A stretch of DNA of 64,000 bases from Diorhabda sublineata (lineage: Eukaryota; Arthropoda; Insecta; Coleoptera; Chrysomelidae): positions 12,535,734 through 12,599,733 of the forward strand of contig NC_079479.1 in the NCBI RefSeq assembly GCF_026230105.1, given 5' to 3'. The notes under the pieces are model-generated. The model searched no databases, had not been told where the DNA came from, and saw only the letters and a list, made by a program, of their open reading frames with translations. Shown here in pieces: positions 49,193-62,300 of the stretch; position 1 is the first letter of the stretch; each line of letters starts with the position of its first letter. Both the position numbers and the translations under genes were made by a program.

Positions 49193-51436
49193 ATTTATTG
49201 AAAAAGAAGGAAAATATTATAAAAATGGAAGGATAAATAAAGTACGATCTATCTGAGTCCGGGAAAAAAGTAATAGAAATATCTATAACTTTTGTATTCA
49301 CAATTTTCTCACATAATCTCAAAATTTATGTGTAAAATTCAAATAACTTTTAAGGTTATGTGAAAAAATTGTGAACACAAAAGTTGTAGATCTTTTTATT
49401 ATTTATTTACAAAATTAAGAAATTTGGAAATCGGAAATTGCACTTTGAAAAACGTTTATTCTTGGTATTTTTATATAATTTCTTTTTCGAAATTCATTCT
49501 AAATATTTTGAAAATTCATTTTTTGTATGAAATATAGAATAATTTTTGATCAATAATTTACGGTAATTTCATTTTTTTAGTGTTCATTTCGAGAATTCTA
49601 CGCTGAATCATTTGTGTGGAAAATTGCGTAAATTTAATGTGAATTCCGAAGAAAACAATCTAAATGAGACAATTGTTGACCAACTAACCTCAATAAATTA
49701 TTTTTATCTCTATACGAGACATTAAAACAAACTTAATTTTTTGTTGCGGTCTCCTAGAATAGCGTCTTACCGCAATTACTAAAAACCATATAATTTTTCA
49801 ATTACCTCGTATTATTTCTATCTTTCCGTATAGAATTTAAAACAGAAACCAATACAATAGATACCATTATTGACTTTACTAGTTATTATTGTTAGAATTC
49901 CTATTATAGATAAAAATAAAACACTTTGTATAACAATGGATATTCAAATAACTTCAAATTGTGTTATTTTCCATTTTTAAAACAATCTACTAATTTATCA
50001 TAAATAGACGTAGAAAAAATATTTATACAAGTTGATATGACAAGGTATTATAACTGCCCTTCTAAACCCATTTGAAGACACCTTATTGTTATTGCTTTCA
50101 GTCAGGTATTTCATTTTCGTATGATGTATGAATGGACTATAACAATTCACTGCACTTTAAAATAACTAAATAAGATTTCGAAGAAAATTAGGAGCGAAAA
50201 AGTCCAAAGGAAACACACCTTTTCCATTTTTAGACGAACTTTATGCAATCTACTAATTCTTCATAAACAGACGTAGTATAAAAATATTTATACAACTAGA
50301 TTTGTCGAGATTTAAGACGAATTAACACAAGGTACTCTAGCTACCCTTCTAAACCCATTTGAAGACACTTTATTGTTATTGCTTTCAATCAGGTGTTTTG
50401 TTTTCGTGACCTAAATGAATGGACTATAAAAATTTAGTTTTGAACCAAAAAAATTACTTTCAATATTAACTGCACTGTAGAATTTCTAAATAAATTTCGA
50501 AGAAGGTTAGGGAGAAAAAAGTCAAAAGGAAACTCAATTTTGTTTTTCAATTATCGTTTATCATATAAAAATAGTACAATTAGAAATGAAAAATATTCAT
50601 ATAAAACAATTAAAATAAATGATTATTCCACGTCTTTCCGATAAATGCATTTGTTCATAAACAGTCCAAATAATACAGTATGTTTCTAAACTCGTGTCAT
50701 TTAAAACCACGTTTGTTATATGAGTTTCAAGTACCACTGTATAGGTAATCATCCTGATAGGGATCATAAATTAAGAAACAAATTTATATCGTAAAAAAGT
50801 TTGTCGTTTTCGAAAAAAATTTATGTCCAAATTATTAAAATTTTTTGTAACACAAATTTTTGAAACACACTGTACACAAATAGGATAATTTAAATATTTA
50901 AAAAAATATATTTCGCATCATTTCAACAATATATGTGAGTAAAAGGCACGTTGATAACATTTGATTAAATATTGTTTTAGAAAATTAATACAGGGTCTAC
51001 CAAAATTCAAGAGCTATAAATTCACAAGAAATTTATTTTTAAAAAAATATTATTGAGTGACTTTTGAATTCGTTATAATTTTGTGAATCAATTAAAAGTC
51101 GTTTTATTTAGAAAATGAATGAAAACCGAAATTGGACAATTATTTTCAAAGTTTAATTGTTTTAAATTGAGTGCATTGAAAAAATTCAACTACAAACAGT
51201 TTTAATACAATTGTTTAAATGGATATCACTGAATGATCAATTATTATGAGAATTTTTCATTTAATTATCATCGGAATCAAGTCAATTGGAATCATTTAAA
51301 TATTAATTAAAAAATTCCATCAAGACAAACATACAGAGTTAAATAAAGTGATTCGATCAATAAAAATCTTAATTCGGGACTCATTATATATTTGTAGCAT
51401 AACTTGATATTAAAATTGAAAAAAAAAATCATTTTC
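49193..51436. other. Intergenic with a direct duplication
   Basis: No coding exon is seen. About 49970-50130 and 50220-50420 are diverged direct copies (CTTCTAAACCCATTTGAAGACA at about 50060 and 50347, preceded in both by a TAAA(T/C)AGACGTAG phrase), spaced about 287 bp. The rest is AT-rich. Confidence 0.6.
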
Positions 51437-51790
51437 CAGTAGGACAATAAACCCAAGGATAGTTCCGAATTATGCAGGGGATATTTGGAAGAGAAAGAAC
51501 CACAAAGGGTGATAATATGTCTCCTCGAAGCCCTGATCTCAATTCCATTGAACTTTTGTGGGAAGAAATTGATAAGAACGTCCGTTATTGTAGTCCATAC
51601 TCGAGAGAAGAAATGCGGAATTGTTTATGAGAAAATTGGAGCAAAATACCAACAAATTGATTGCCCTTATTACCGAAACTTGAGAAAAAAGTCATTATTA
51701 TTATTCCGAGATATTTATGCAATAGTAGTAGAAACATTTCGATCCAAGTATACAGAAATATAAAAACCCAAATGGAAAATAACGAAAAAA
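51437..51790 (+). mobile_element. Tc1-type transposase relic
   Basis: The + strand reads FQ-stop-DNKPK, then after a frameshift MSPRSPDLNSIELLWEEIDK. These are the FQQDNDPKH and SPDLNPIELLWxxL blocks around the last catalytic residues of Tc1 transposase. Stops and shifts make it dead. The open frame at 51485-51763 crosses the frameshift and is not a gene. Confidence 0.8.
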
Positions 51791-51877
51791 ACTGTTCTAA
51801 AATCGATTTTTAACAATTTTTTCAGATCTAATCTCCTCTTTTTGGAATCTACCGTCACATACTAACAACAATCACGT

Positions 51878-52945
51878 TCACAAATCTTTGGACATGTGCT
51901 GCATCCACTTTTTACTATACTCGATGGTAACAAACAAAGAGGCAGTTGAAGGTACCGTCCTAATCAAAGTGGGTAATAACCCGCAGTATAAAGCACCTAT
52001 ACCTTCTTGTCTACTTATCCTGAAGATGAGGCTCACCATATTTTCGTTTAAATTATTTACTTGTATGCGAGACTTTGCTACATCGGCAGGGAAAAGAATC
52101 GTCCAAAAACATGCTCCTCCCATACCTCCGGCTATCATAGTTTTCACTAAACCAATATCATCTTTCTTTTGGTTTGGTTTCCGTAAAAGTTCTCTAGTAC
52201 CTATAAAAATAATAATAACAATATAATTAAATATATGAAGATTATTTAAAATATGACTTAATACCTTCATAGGCGCCGAAAAAGAAGAAATATCCTGGCA
52301 TTTCTCGCACGAGTGTTGGAATCATTCCTCTAAATAGTCCTTTGAATCCTTCAGTTTTAAAAACATCGGCTGTAAGTTGTAAGGGACCCATACTTTTGAT
52401 TTGTACTCCCAAATGGGCTTGTTGTTTTTTAACTTCATGCATCGCTTGTAATTTACATTTGATCAATTCCGTTGGGCAAATGACTAGAGAAGAGAAGAAA
52501 GCTGCTAAAAAACCAGCAGTGGCGTTACTGGTGACACTAAGTTTATCTACGGTTTCGCATTTTGTGATTTTTTGCATAAATTTTTGACAAAAACCGTAAG
52601 CGAAAAATAAAACTGAATTTTCCGCTACGTTCGTAGCTAAAGCTGGGACTGTACCGGCGTATAACCCTCTCCGAATACCATCAGTTTTGAAAGTTGTCGT
52701 GAAACAATCAAACATGTTTTTGTATAACGTTGGGAATGTTTGCATCTTGACTTTGATCGTATCTAAAGGTTGTCCTACGTAAACTAAAGCTATCCCTCCT
52801 AAAATCGTATTTTTCCATTAATAAAGTACGTTAATTTTATTATTAACTTACCAAGAGATCCTCCTATAAAATCTATAACACCGTCTTTTACGTGTTGTTT
52901 TCCACTCACTTTTAAAGCGTTCGAATTTACCTCCAATTCCCCCAT
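51878..52945 (-). CDS. Mitochondrial ornithine carrier (SLC25A15 type), 316 aa, 3 exons
   Basis: Exons on the minus strand: 52945-52852, 52798-52265, 52200-51878 (951 nt, in frame, stop TGA). This is a six-helix mitochondrial inner-membrane carrier. SLC25A15/ORC exchanges ornithine for citrulline and protons, linking arginine metabolism across the membrane. Three carrier repeats each show the P-x-D/E-x-x-K signature: GQPLDTIKVKMQ (about residue 41), CPTELIKCKLQ in the middle and FPADVAKSRIQ in exon 3. The ornithine-carrier character shows in the GGSLGGIALVYVGQPLDTIK start and in GYFFFFGAYEG at the exon 2/3 join. Basic amino-acid carriers SLC25A2 or A29 are the closest alternatives. Length is normal. 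It is transcribed divergently from the golgin gene, with starts about 445 bp apart. Confidence 0.9.
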
Positions 52946-53389
52946 TTTTTTCAAAATTCAAATTAAAACAATAAAAAAAGTACTACTCGTTCATAATACG
53001 ATAAAAATGATATAAAAGGAACCTTGATATAAGCGAGATTATAATATTTTTATTTTGTTAAACATTTTCTGTGATAATTTAGAAAATTTTGATAATATTT
53101 AATTTATTACGAAATGATAGATATTATAATGTAAATAATAATAAAGTTTGGTACGGAATAATCACGTCAAAATGGATGTATTAACAATCGATATATGGCT
53201 AATATTACGCAAGAAAAAGAAGAAGAACAAAAGTCGTGGTTTTTAATTTGTCATACGTGGACGTTTTTGTGTCAAAATAAAACTAATATGTTAATAAATA
53301 TATTTTTCTTTATAATTTTATAGGTGATTGTTTACAAATGTATAGTACACGCGATTTTTCCAATGGATACGTGTTTTAGGTGAAATATA
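52946..53389. promoter_or_regulatory. Divergent promoter region, ornithine carrier / golgin
   Basis: The 444 bp between two start codons on opposite strands. It should hold both promoters or at least both 5' leaders. AT-rich, with no convincing TATA box; a shared bidirectional promoter is inferred from geometry only. Confidence 0.4.
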
Positions 53390-56300
53390 ATGTGGAAGAA
53401 ACCGGATCCGGACCCTGGTGGCCAGGGCCCCGAGCCCCCCAGGGAAATAAAAGATTTGCGAGATCAAAACGAACAGCAACAAGTACTTATAGCTCAACTG
53501 AAAGAAATGTTGAGGAAAGAACAAAGTACTGTCCCGCAAGAAAAAGTTGAAGAATACGTAAATACTCTTAGTAAAGTGAAAGCTAAAAAATCTAGATTAA
53601 AGAAAGACGAACTTGGCGGTGTAGATAGAAGTAGCGGTAGTTCTATGGATAATAAGAAACATGAAAGAGTCAACTTATTGAAACAACAATTGGAGGAAAA
53701 TAAGTAATACGCTCTTTCAATAATTAATTATTTTTAAAGAAAAGAGACGGTTTTATACGTTTCTTCTTAAATTATTTTAGGGCTAGACTAGCGGAAAGAG
53801 GTATGAGGCAAAAGGATATTGAAGAAATGGTGACTGCTATTAAAACTCAACTTAACGACTCTCAACCGATTATTAATGTAACTCAAACTTCTGAAAAGAA
53901 TTTAGATTATAACAAAAGCACCAATCCGGAAGAACTTTACAACATACTTTTGGTTAAAGAGAGAAAAATAACTGACCTTTTGGAAAAAACGCAAAAGCAG
54001 GAAGGTCAGTATCTTTTTTAAATAAATAATCTATTGTTATTACATATAAATATAGTGTAATAATTATCAAATAATCAAAATTTTAATTACATCACCAATA
54101 GCTGCGAATTATTTAAAATACTTTAACTTTCTATTAATTTTTATCACTTTTATTAGCCAATAAATAATCCAAAAACCATAAATTCCTCGATTTGTGTACT
54201 GTGCTACAACTTTTTTTTTGAAAAATGTATTTTTTCAAGATACTACATAAGAAAACAAGATTTTAAAAGAAGGATTTACATAATTTAACCAATTTTTTTA
54301 AATTCCATACTCTTAAGACCCCTTTTATGTTTTTGTTGATAAATTATCTCAAATTTCCATCTCTTTCAATTAAAATTTCGTTTTAAACATATAATAAGTC
54401 AAAATGTTAATAGTATTTGCTTTGAAACTAAATTTCAATTAAAAGAGATCTAAAATCAACAAAATTTTTAGTAATTTATAAAAATTATGATATTTAATGT
54501 TTTTCTCTTTCAAATTGTTTCTTTTTGTATGTACTTTCTGAAAACAATACATACAAGACATTCTTAAAAAAATTTTCAAGTACAGTTTTTGAAGACAAAT
54601 TTATGAGTTTATGGTTTTTAGATTTTTTATTGACTGTAAAATGTTAAAATTTTGGTTTTCACAATTAGTTCTTAATTTTTATCATCATACAAAAACGAAC
54701 AAAAAACATAAATATCAATTTTTTTATTGTTTACGACCAAAAACAGGCCCTGCTACTAAATAATAATTGCAATAAAAATTCACCTTAACAAATACTTCTA
54801 TTTGCATGGAAACTGCCTTCAAATAAGAAAATCTTAAATTAAATCACAATTACACGTTCATTGAGAATTTTTAAAGATTTTACAGTGTTTTTAATATGTT
54901 CACATTTTCACTATACTTTTATACTCCTCAGGTATCAGTAATTATTTGAAAACTAATGAACTATTCAAAACTTTCATTTAAAAATTCAAAAACTATCACT
55001 TTACTTTTGTAAAACCAAGCTAATATCTTTAAAAACAAATTTTATGTCACATGTTTTTATACCTGTCATATTTACCATGTTCATTTGTGGCCTTATTCTG
55101 ATGTTCAATTGTCTTTTTGGTGGCAACCATCTTTTTAAAGAACATTGAATATCACATGTTTTCATTTGTTTAAAATCCCGGCTTCTCATTGACCAAGAAA
55201 GAAATCCATGAATCCATTTTTTTTCCTATTGGTCCAAAACAATTAATGTTTTAATGGCGGATATATGTCAACTGTCATTTGAACATTTGATTTTATTTTG
55301 AAAATATAATATAAAAACATGGATTGTGAGAAATTCCTTATCTTAGATCAAAAGGTAAGTGAAGATAGTAAAATTTTTTATTATAGTTCATTATAGCCTC
55401 AGACGTTTTATTAATTTGTGAATTGGTTTTTATTTTTTAAGGTATTATATTGGATTTACAAGAGAATCTTAAGGAAAAGGATCAAGTTATTGATGCCAGA
55501 ACTAAAGCTATAACTTTGATGACTGATAATTTGAGTAAAAAGGGAAAAGATACACTAGATGCTTTAGACGAAACTAAAGAGCAAATGAGGAAGATGCAAG
55601 AGAATTTCATTATTTTGGAAACTGAGATGAAAGCTCGGCAGATGGTTTTGCTCAATGATTTGAAGTCAAAAAATTTGGAAATCGCGGAACTTCAAGAACA
55701 AAATGAAAAATTAATTGAAGAGAAAAATGAAATAGTAAGAAATTCCGTAACGTCAGGTAATTGAACAAATATTTATTGAGAGTAATTTCTAATTAGCATT
55801 GTAACATTTTTCTTACTTTTTATGTTATTAAAATATCAAGTTTTTGAATAATTTTCTTCTCTTTAGAAAAATCTGATATTGATAATCACGAAATTATCAT
55901 TAAGGATCTCCAACAAAAATTAGCAGATTCTAAAACTTTAATAGAAGAATATACCACGAAAATTAAAGATTTAGAATCTAAAGTTGAAGTAATTGAAGAA
56001 AGCCATAGCCCCTCGCAAAATTCGACTATAGAAAAACTCAAAAAACAATTAGATGAAAGTAACAAAAATATGATTAAAGTGAAAGCTCAAAATAAGAGTA
56101 AAATCAAGGAATTAAACAAAAAATTGGACGCTTTCAAGAAAATGAGCGACGCCAATGTTATGATTGTCAATTTACAAAACGAAATAACCAAATTGAACGA
56201 GAAAATTGCCGAATTAGAAGATGAAAAAGGAAACGTGCAGCTGAAGATGGTCGAATCGATTGATACTTTCAAAGGTAAGTGAATTCAACAAAAAAACACT

Positions 56301-59300
56301 GGTCACATTATTTTCATATCGTTTTGAACTTTAACAACCCCAATTAAAGGTAAAATTATCATCAATTGAGGAAAATTATCATCAATTGAGGAAAATTTGG
56401 AAAAGAACATACGCTGATGGTCATAAGTAATTGATTTATGGTCAGGGATTTTATGGAATCTCCTCATCAAATAGAAAATTAAATGTAAACTCAAAAAATC
56501 AATACAGCAGTTGATTCCTAAAAAGTCTACCCGATATAGTGCCAAAATACTGAAGGAAGTATCAAATAGGGGGTTGAAGTTCCCAATACAATGCAGTACG
56601 GGGTATTTCCAAATTTTGTGGAAAGTAGTCAGTGAAACACTACATCTTACAGACCAACTAGCCTATTACCCATTTTGTCTGCTTTTTTAGATATCGCCTG
56701 GGCGATATCTAAAAGGTCTGACACTACCTGCAAAATAGACACTTTCAAGTCAAAATCAAAGATTACAACACAATTACGTCAGGAGTTCCTGAATAAAATA
56801 AATGAAAATAAATCTGTTCGTGTTACCTACACCCAACGAGGAGAGGAACCTGTCCAACTGTAATATTAAAGGCACAACTAACCTGGAGCACACCTATACT
56901 AACCAAGAGAAAACAATTGGTTCTAAAACTCAGCAAACTGTACTGATTAATAAGCTGAAGTTTACAAATAACAATCGACAACGAGCTGCTAATATACAAA
57001 GTCACATTAAAACCTATCTGGAGTTACGATATACAACTATTGGGCACTGCGACTGAAATGTCCCCTGTTCTTGCTGCGATATTGGAGAACCCGGTATTTA
57101 CGGCTGATCTGTTGATCCCATTCCTTTTAAAAAGTCTACAATGTTGAATGGTTGTACATGTTACAGATCTTCATCTTCTATTTCATACAATCCCAGCTAT
57201 AGTGCTGTATTGTTAAGTCTAGCATCTTGGAGTGTCCATTGAGGCGACAGTGCCCCAATAGGACTTTTATTGATACTTTCAGAATATTTACTCTGATTAT
57301 AGTTTTCCATCAGAACTCGAATATATTTCAGTCAAAAGTACTCAGAATTATTGGTATGTACCCAACACAGTTATTGCTTATGAAAAAAATGTTTAACCGT
57401 ATTGAAACTCATCCCAAAGCATTGGCCCAACCTCTGATGGGACCTCTGATCCAGTGAAGGCTTAAGCATTTTCCGTGTAACCTTCCTGATGACAGATTTT
57501 AGTGTCATAGTGATGTGTTGTGCAGTTATCCCTCAATTTTTTGCAAATAAAAAAGGGGTTGCTTCTTAAATTTTTATTTTTTAAGCTAAAATGTCCAATT
57601 CTATAATTGTATTTAATCCCTTGCAATCTATAGGTTCTCTCTATGCAGAGGAAGTGAAGGAATTGCAAGATAAATTGAACAGGAATGCCGAAGAATTTGA
57701 GGAAAAAGAAAAAGTGATCGGATTATTAGAAAGTGGTGTGTATATATTTATATGTGAATTGAAACCATTAGTTTATGAACGTTTTCGTAGTGGGATTGTG
57801 GCAATATTAAACACGATAGTGTACTAATTCTAATATATATCCAAGCTCTTGAATACCTCTGTATTCGTTATCATAGAATTAATTAGCAGAGAATTGGGAT
57901 GTCTTAAATTTTGTTTTTTTTTAAATCGTTAAATCTATCAAAATAAAAAATATTCATATTTCTATCAAGTGTCAATTTTAATATTTTGATGTTTTAACTT
58001 TGCCACAATCCCACTACGAAAACGCTTATATTTAAAAATATCTCTAAAAAAATGTATTTTCCAGAAATAATTTCCTTAAAATCGAATATAACGGATTTAA
58101 CTGAACAAAACGAGAGATTGTCTCAATTGCAAAACGATCAAGTTACTTCCGAAATGAAATCTATCCAAATAGAAGAACAATTGGAGCAATCGCAAAAAGA
58201 AAATAATAAATTGAGAGGAGAAATTGAAAAACTTAATAAAGAAAAAGATGAATTGTTTGAAAAAATCGAAGAATTTAAAAAAGAAAAATTAGATCTATCT
58301 GCTAAATTAGATAATTATATCCAGGTAACGTTTTTAATTATCTAATTTTTAAATTTTTTCAAAATTTACAATTACTTGTTTAAAGCCCCTCCATGAATTC
58401 AAAGACATGTTTCCCTCAACTACCACTTTCAACTCATTTTTTTTAGGAAAATATGGAATTAATTGATAAATTAGAAAAGCTGAGCGCTGAAAAAGTTTCG
58501 TCTGCGGAAAGTATAGAGATAGTGGAAGGTTTAACGCAACAAGAGAAGCTGGAATATCAAAAGAATATGGAAGAACCTTCAAAGGCTTTAGATGAAGAAG
58601 TAGCACCGTCTGAATTAAACGAAACCGTTTCCCAGCTAACGGAAGATTCGACAGAATTATTGAAGAGAATCGAAATGTTTAACGTTGAAAGGAAAGAAGT
58701 TATGTTGAAATTAGATGCGTTAAGAGAAGAAAATAATCAATTATGTATGAAGATAAACGAAATAGAAAACTACAGGGATATTTTAGTGGAAACTTACGAG
58801 CAAGTACAAAGTGAAAAAGACGATTTACAAAAAGAAAATAAACACCTCGTGGAAAAATTAAAACGATTAGAAGATGTAGATGAAGATAAAGAAGAAATTT
58901 CGAAATTGCGAAACCTACAGGGCGATTACGAAAAGTTGTTGGAAGAAAATAAATACCTCGAAAAATCCCTCAAAGATTTAGATTCGAAAATACACGAAAA
59001 GGATAATTTAGAAACAGAATTGATGGAAACTAAAGAAAAATTAAGCGAATTAGAAGATAAACTAAAAGAAAATATTGAAGAAATTACTAATTATCGATTG
59101 ATAATTGAAGAAAATAAAACTGAATTAATAAATTCTTCGAGTTTGATTAATAAACTTCAAACCGAGTTAGGTGAAAGAGAAAACGACGTCAAGGAATTAA
59201 ACGTATTGATAAACGATCTAAATACTGTAGTCGGGGGTTTACAGGTAGCCAACGAAAAGTTAGGCAACTTTGAATTCATGGAAAATCAAGTAAAATCTCT

Positions 59301-62300
59301 AAACGAACAAGTCCAAGATTTTAAAGAAGAAATCGCTTTTAACAAATCAGAAAACGAAACTTTATACGACGAATTGAAGCGTAAAGAAGAAATAATAAAA
59401 AATCTGGAAAAGCAACTACAAGAAAAAGATACAAAAATACACGAAATCATCGAAGAAATGAAACAAAAATATCTGGGACTTCAACAACAACTGGATAACA
59501 ATAACGGTTCATTGGAAACGCAGATACAAGAATTATCCAATAAAAATAAAGAACAATTGGAAAAAATGAAGAAAATAGCGGCGAATTTGAAAAAGAAAAC
59601 GCAGGCATATCAGGAATTGGAAAGTAGGTATAAGGAAGAAAAAGAAAAATGGGAAACTGAAATAAATACTGACAAAGAGATGAATGAACTCCGAATAGAA
59701 ATAGAAGCAATAAAGAAGGAGATAGAAGAGAAAACTTTAGCTTTGGATAATTCCGAAAGGAAATTAAAAGAAATGTCGGATATAATCGATACGTTACAAC
59801 AACAAAATTCGGATTTGCAAAATATGTTGATAGAAACTCGACAGAAGCAAGAAAAAATAACAGAAGTAAGTTTAAAACAAGAATTATCGAGAAGTTTACA
59901 TGAGGAATTCGATAACTTACACGGAAGTAACGAATCGACAAACGAAGATAAAATAAACGAATTGCAATTGATAATAGAAACGAACGAATCCGAATTGAAT
60001 CATTATAAAGAACGGAACGAAAAATTGGAACAGGATCTCGATAGATTATTGGAAGAAAAAGAAGATTTAACTAATAAATTTAAAGATATCGAAGATAAAT
60101 TGATTATAAATGAAAATAATTTGAAAGAAAAGATATTAATGGAAAAACAAATGAGCGAAAAGCTCAAAGATATAACTAACAACGAAGAAGTCTTATTGAC
60201 TGCTTTGGAAGAAATCAAAGAGGAAAATGGAGATTTGATAAAGAGGAATAGAGAACAAGAAGAATTGATACACAAATTGAAAGTGAAAGTAAAAAAATCA
60301 CAAGAAAAAGTTGGGCAATTGAAAATTGTACAGGGTAATTTAGAAGAGCAGGAACAGGTGAACGCGGAATTGAAAAAACAATTGATACATTTAGAAACGG
60401 TACAAAAACAGACGCAGATTGAAAACGAGGAATTACAAAAGCGAAACCAAAGAGATTACGAAAAAATTGAAAACGATTATCAGATACAATTGGAGGAATT
60501 GATAGGAAAGAATAACGAATTGACGTTCCAAAGGGAAAAACTAGAAGAAACGGTCAAGGTTCTAAAAGAAAGAGAAGAAGAATTATCGATAGAAAATAAC
60601 GAATTGAAAGGAAAAATAAATAGATTAGAAGAAAATTTGTACCTAGCTTCGACCAATTGGGAAATTTCGATGAAAAAATCCGAAACTTTGGAACGAAAAT
60701 TGATGATAAAAGATAAAGGAACAGAAACAGTTAACGATGTTATTAACGAAGCCAAAAATAAAATTTACGATTTAAATACAAAAGAAACGCAAACCGAAGA
60801 AAATAACACCAAAGAAGATTTAGAAACGAAAATAAAAGCGTTAGAAATTTTATTGTTCAACGTCGATAAAGAAAATGAAAAAGTAGTCGATGATTGTTCG
60901 GATATGTTTAACGAATTTACTAAATCGCTTTATAAAAAACTGGAAAACAAACCGGAAGATTCGTTGGAATGTCAAATAATGTCGAACGAAGAAATCGATG
61001 GTCTTCGAGATCCCGATTCGCTTCGACGATTAGAATACGAAAAATGCGAAAACGAATTTTTAGGTTATCAAAATGATCCGGTACAAGAAGAACCGATCCA
61101 ACAGTCGAAAGCTTACTTGACTTATCAAATAGGGGAAGAAAACGACGACGGATGGGCTTGGGGACCGGAAGAAGTTAGATTAGAAGAAGAACATCAATAC
61201 AGAAACGAAAACGTTCTAAAAACACAACTGAACAAATTACAAGCCGATAACGAAGCGCATCAAAAAGAAATCCAACAACTACAAATCAAAATCGGTAAAT
61301 TAACGAAGAAATGTAAAGAACTGAAGATGAAAAACGAAACGTTGTCAAAACAGACTGCTATTAATAAAAACGATTTCTTCGATTTGGAACAGACGATACA
61401 AGACGAACTGAAAATGCAAGTGGAAGAATTGGAAAAAAAAATCGAAGAATGTACTGGATTATTGAATAAAGAAAAAGAAGAAAAAGCGAAATTATCGAAC
61501 CGATTAGATATACTCACGGTTACCAATGAAAAAATGATCCAACAAAAAGAAATACAAGATTGCGAATTACTAAAATGGAAAAGGAAATATGAGGAATCCT
61601 TAAATTCGTTCGATTGGGAAGAAAATCCAAGTATTTCCAAAACACATGATGTAGAAGAATCCAAAGAAAATATAGAAGAATTGAAAACGTTGATTAAAGA
61701 TCTGACGGCTGATAACGAAGAGCTACAAGCTCTGTTGGACGATCAAAAACAGCTAAGGGTGGAATTAGAGAAAAGCAGAAACGTCGGTAACGAAACGAGG
61801 ATGCGAAACTTGGAGGAAGAATTGAAAATCAAAATCGATCTATTAGTAGATTTGGAAAAGAAATTTGTAAAATTGAAAGAAGAATTCGACGTTAATTACG
61901 AGGAAAAGGGAAAACTGTTACAACAAATCGATTTTCTTGAAGAAAAATTGAAAATTGAAACTTCAAAAGCTGAAGAAATTAAAATTATCGTTAACGATTT
62001 AACAAAAGAAAATGAACAATTTCGAATTTTATTGGAAAATCAAAAACAATCGGAGATGGAATTGGAGGGTAACGGGGTGCGAAACTCGGAGGAGGAATTG
62101 AATAAAATAATCGAAGAAAAACGTGTATTAGAAGAAGAATTGAAAATAAAAATCGATTCATTAGTAGATTTGGAAAAGAAATTTGTAGATTTGAAAGAAG
62201 AATTCAACGTTAATTGCGTGGAAAAGGAAAAAATGTCGAACCAAATCGACGTTCTTACAGCTGCCAATGAAAAGTTAACTGATTTAAAAGAAACGCAAGA

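Noticed and set aside
51485..51763. 92-aa frame as a gene
   Set aside because: It crosses a frameshift in a dead Tc1 transposase.
55318..55360. Possible alternative first exon MDCEKFLILDQK of the golgin
   Set aside because: Good donor, but the phase does not match golgin exon 3 and would run into a stop. Its first 12 bases equal those of the CTC1-like exon 1, but the flanks do not, so the likeness is taken as chance.
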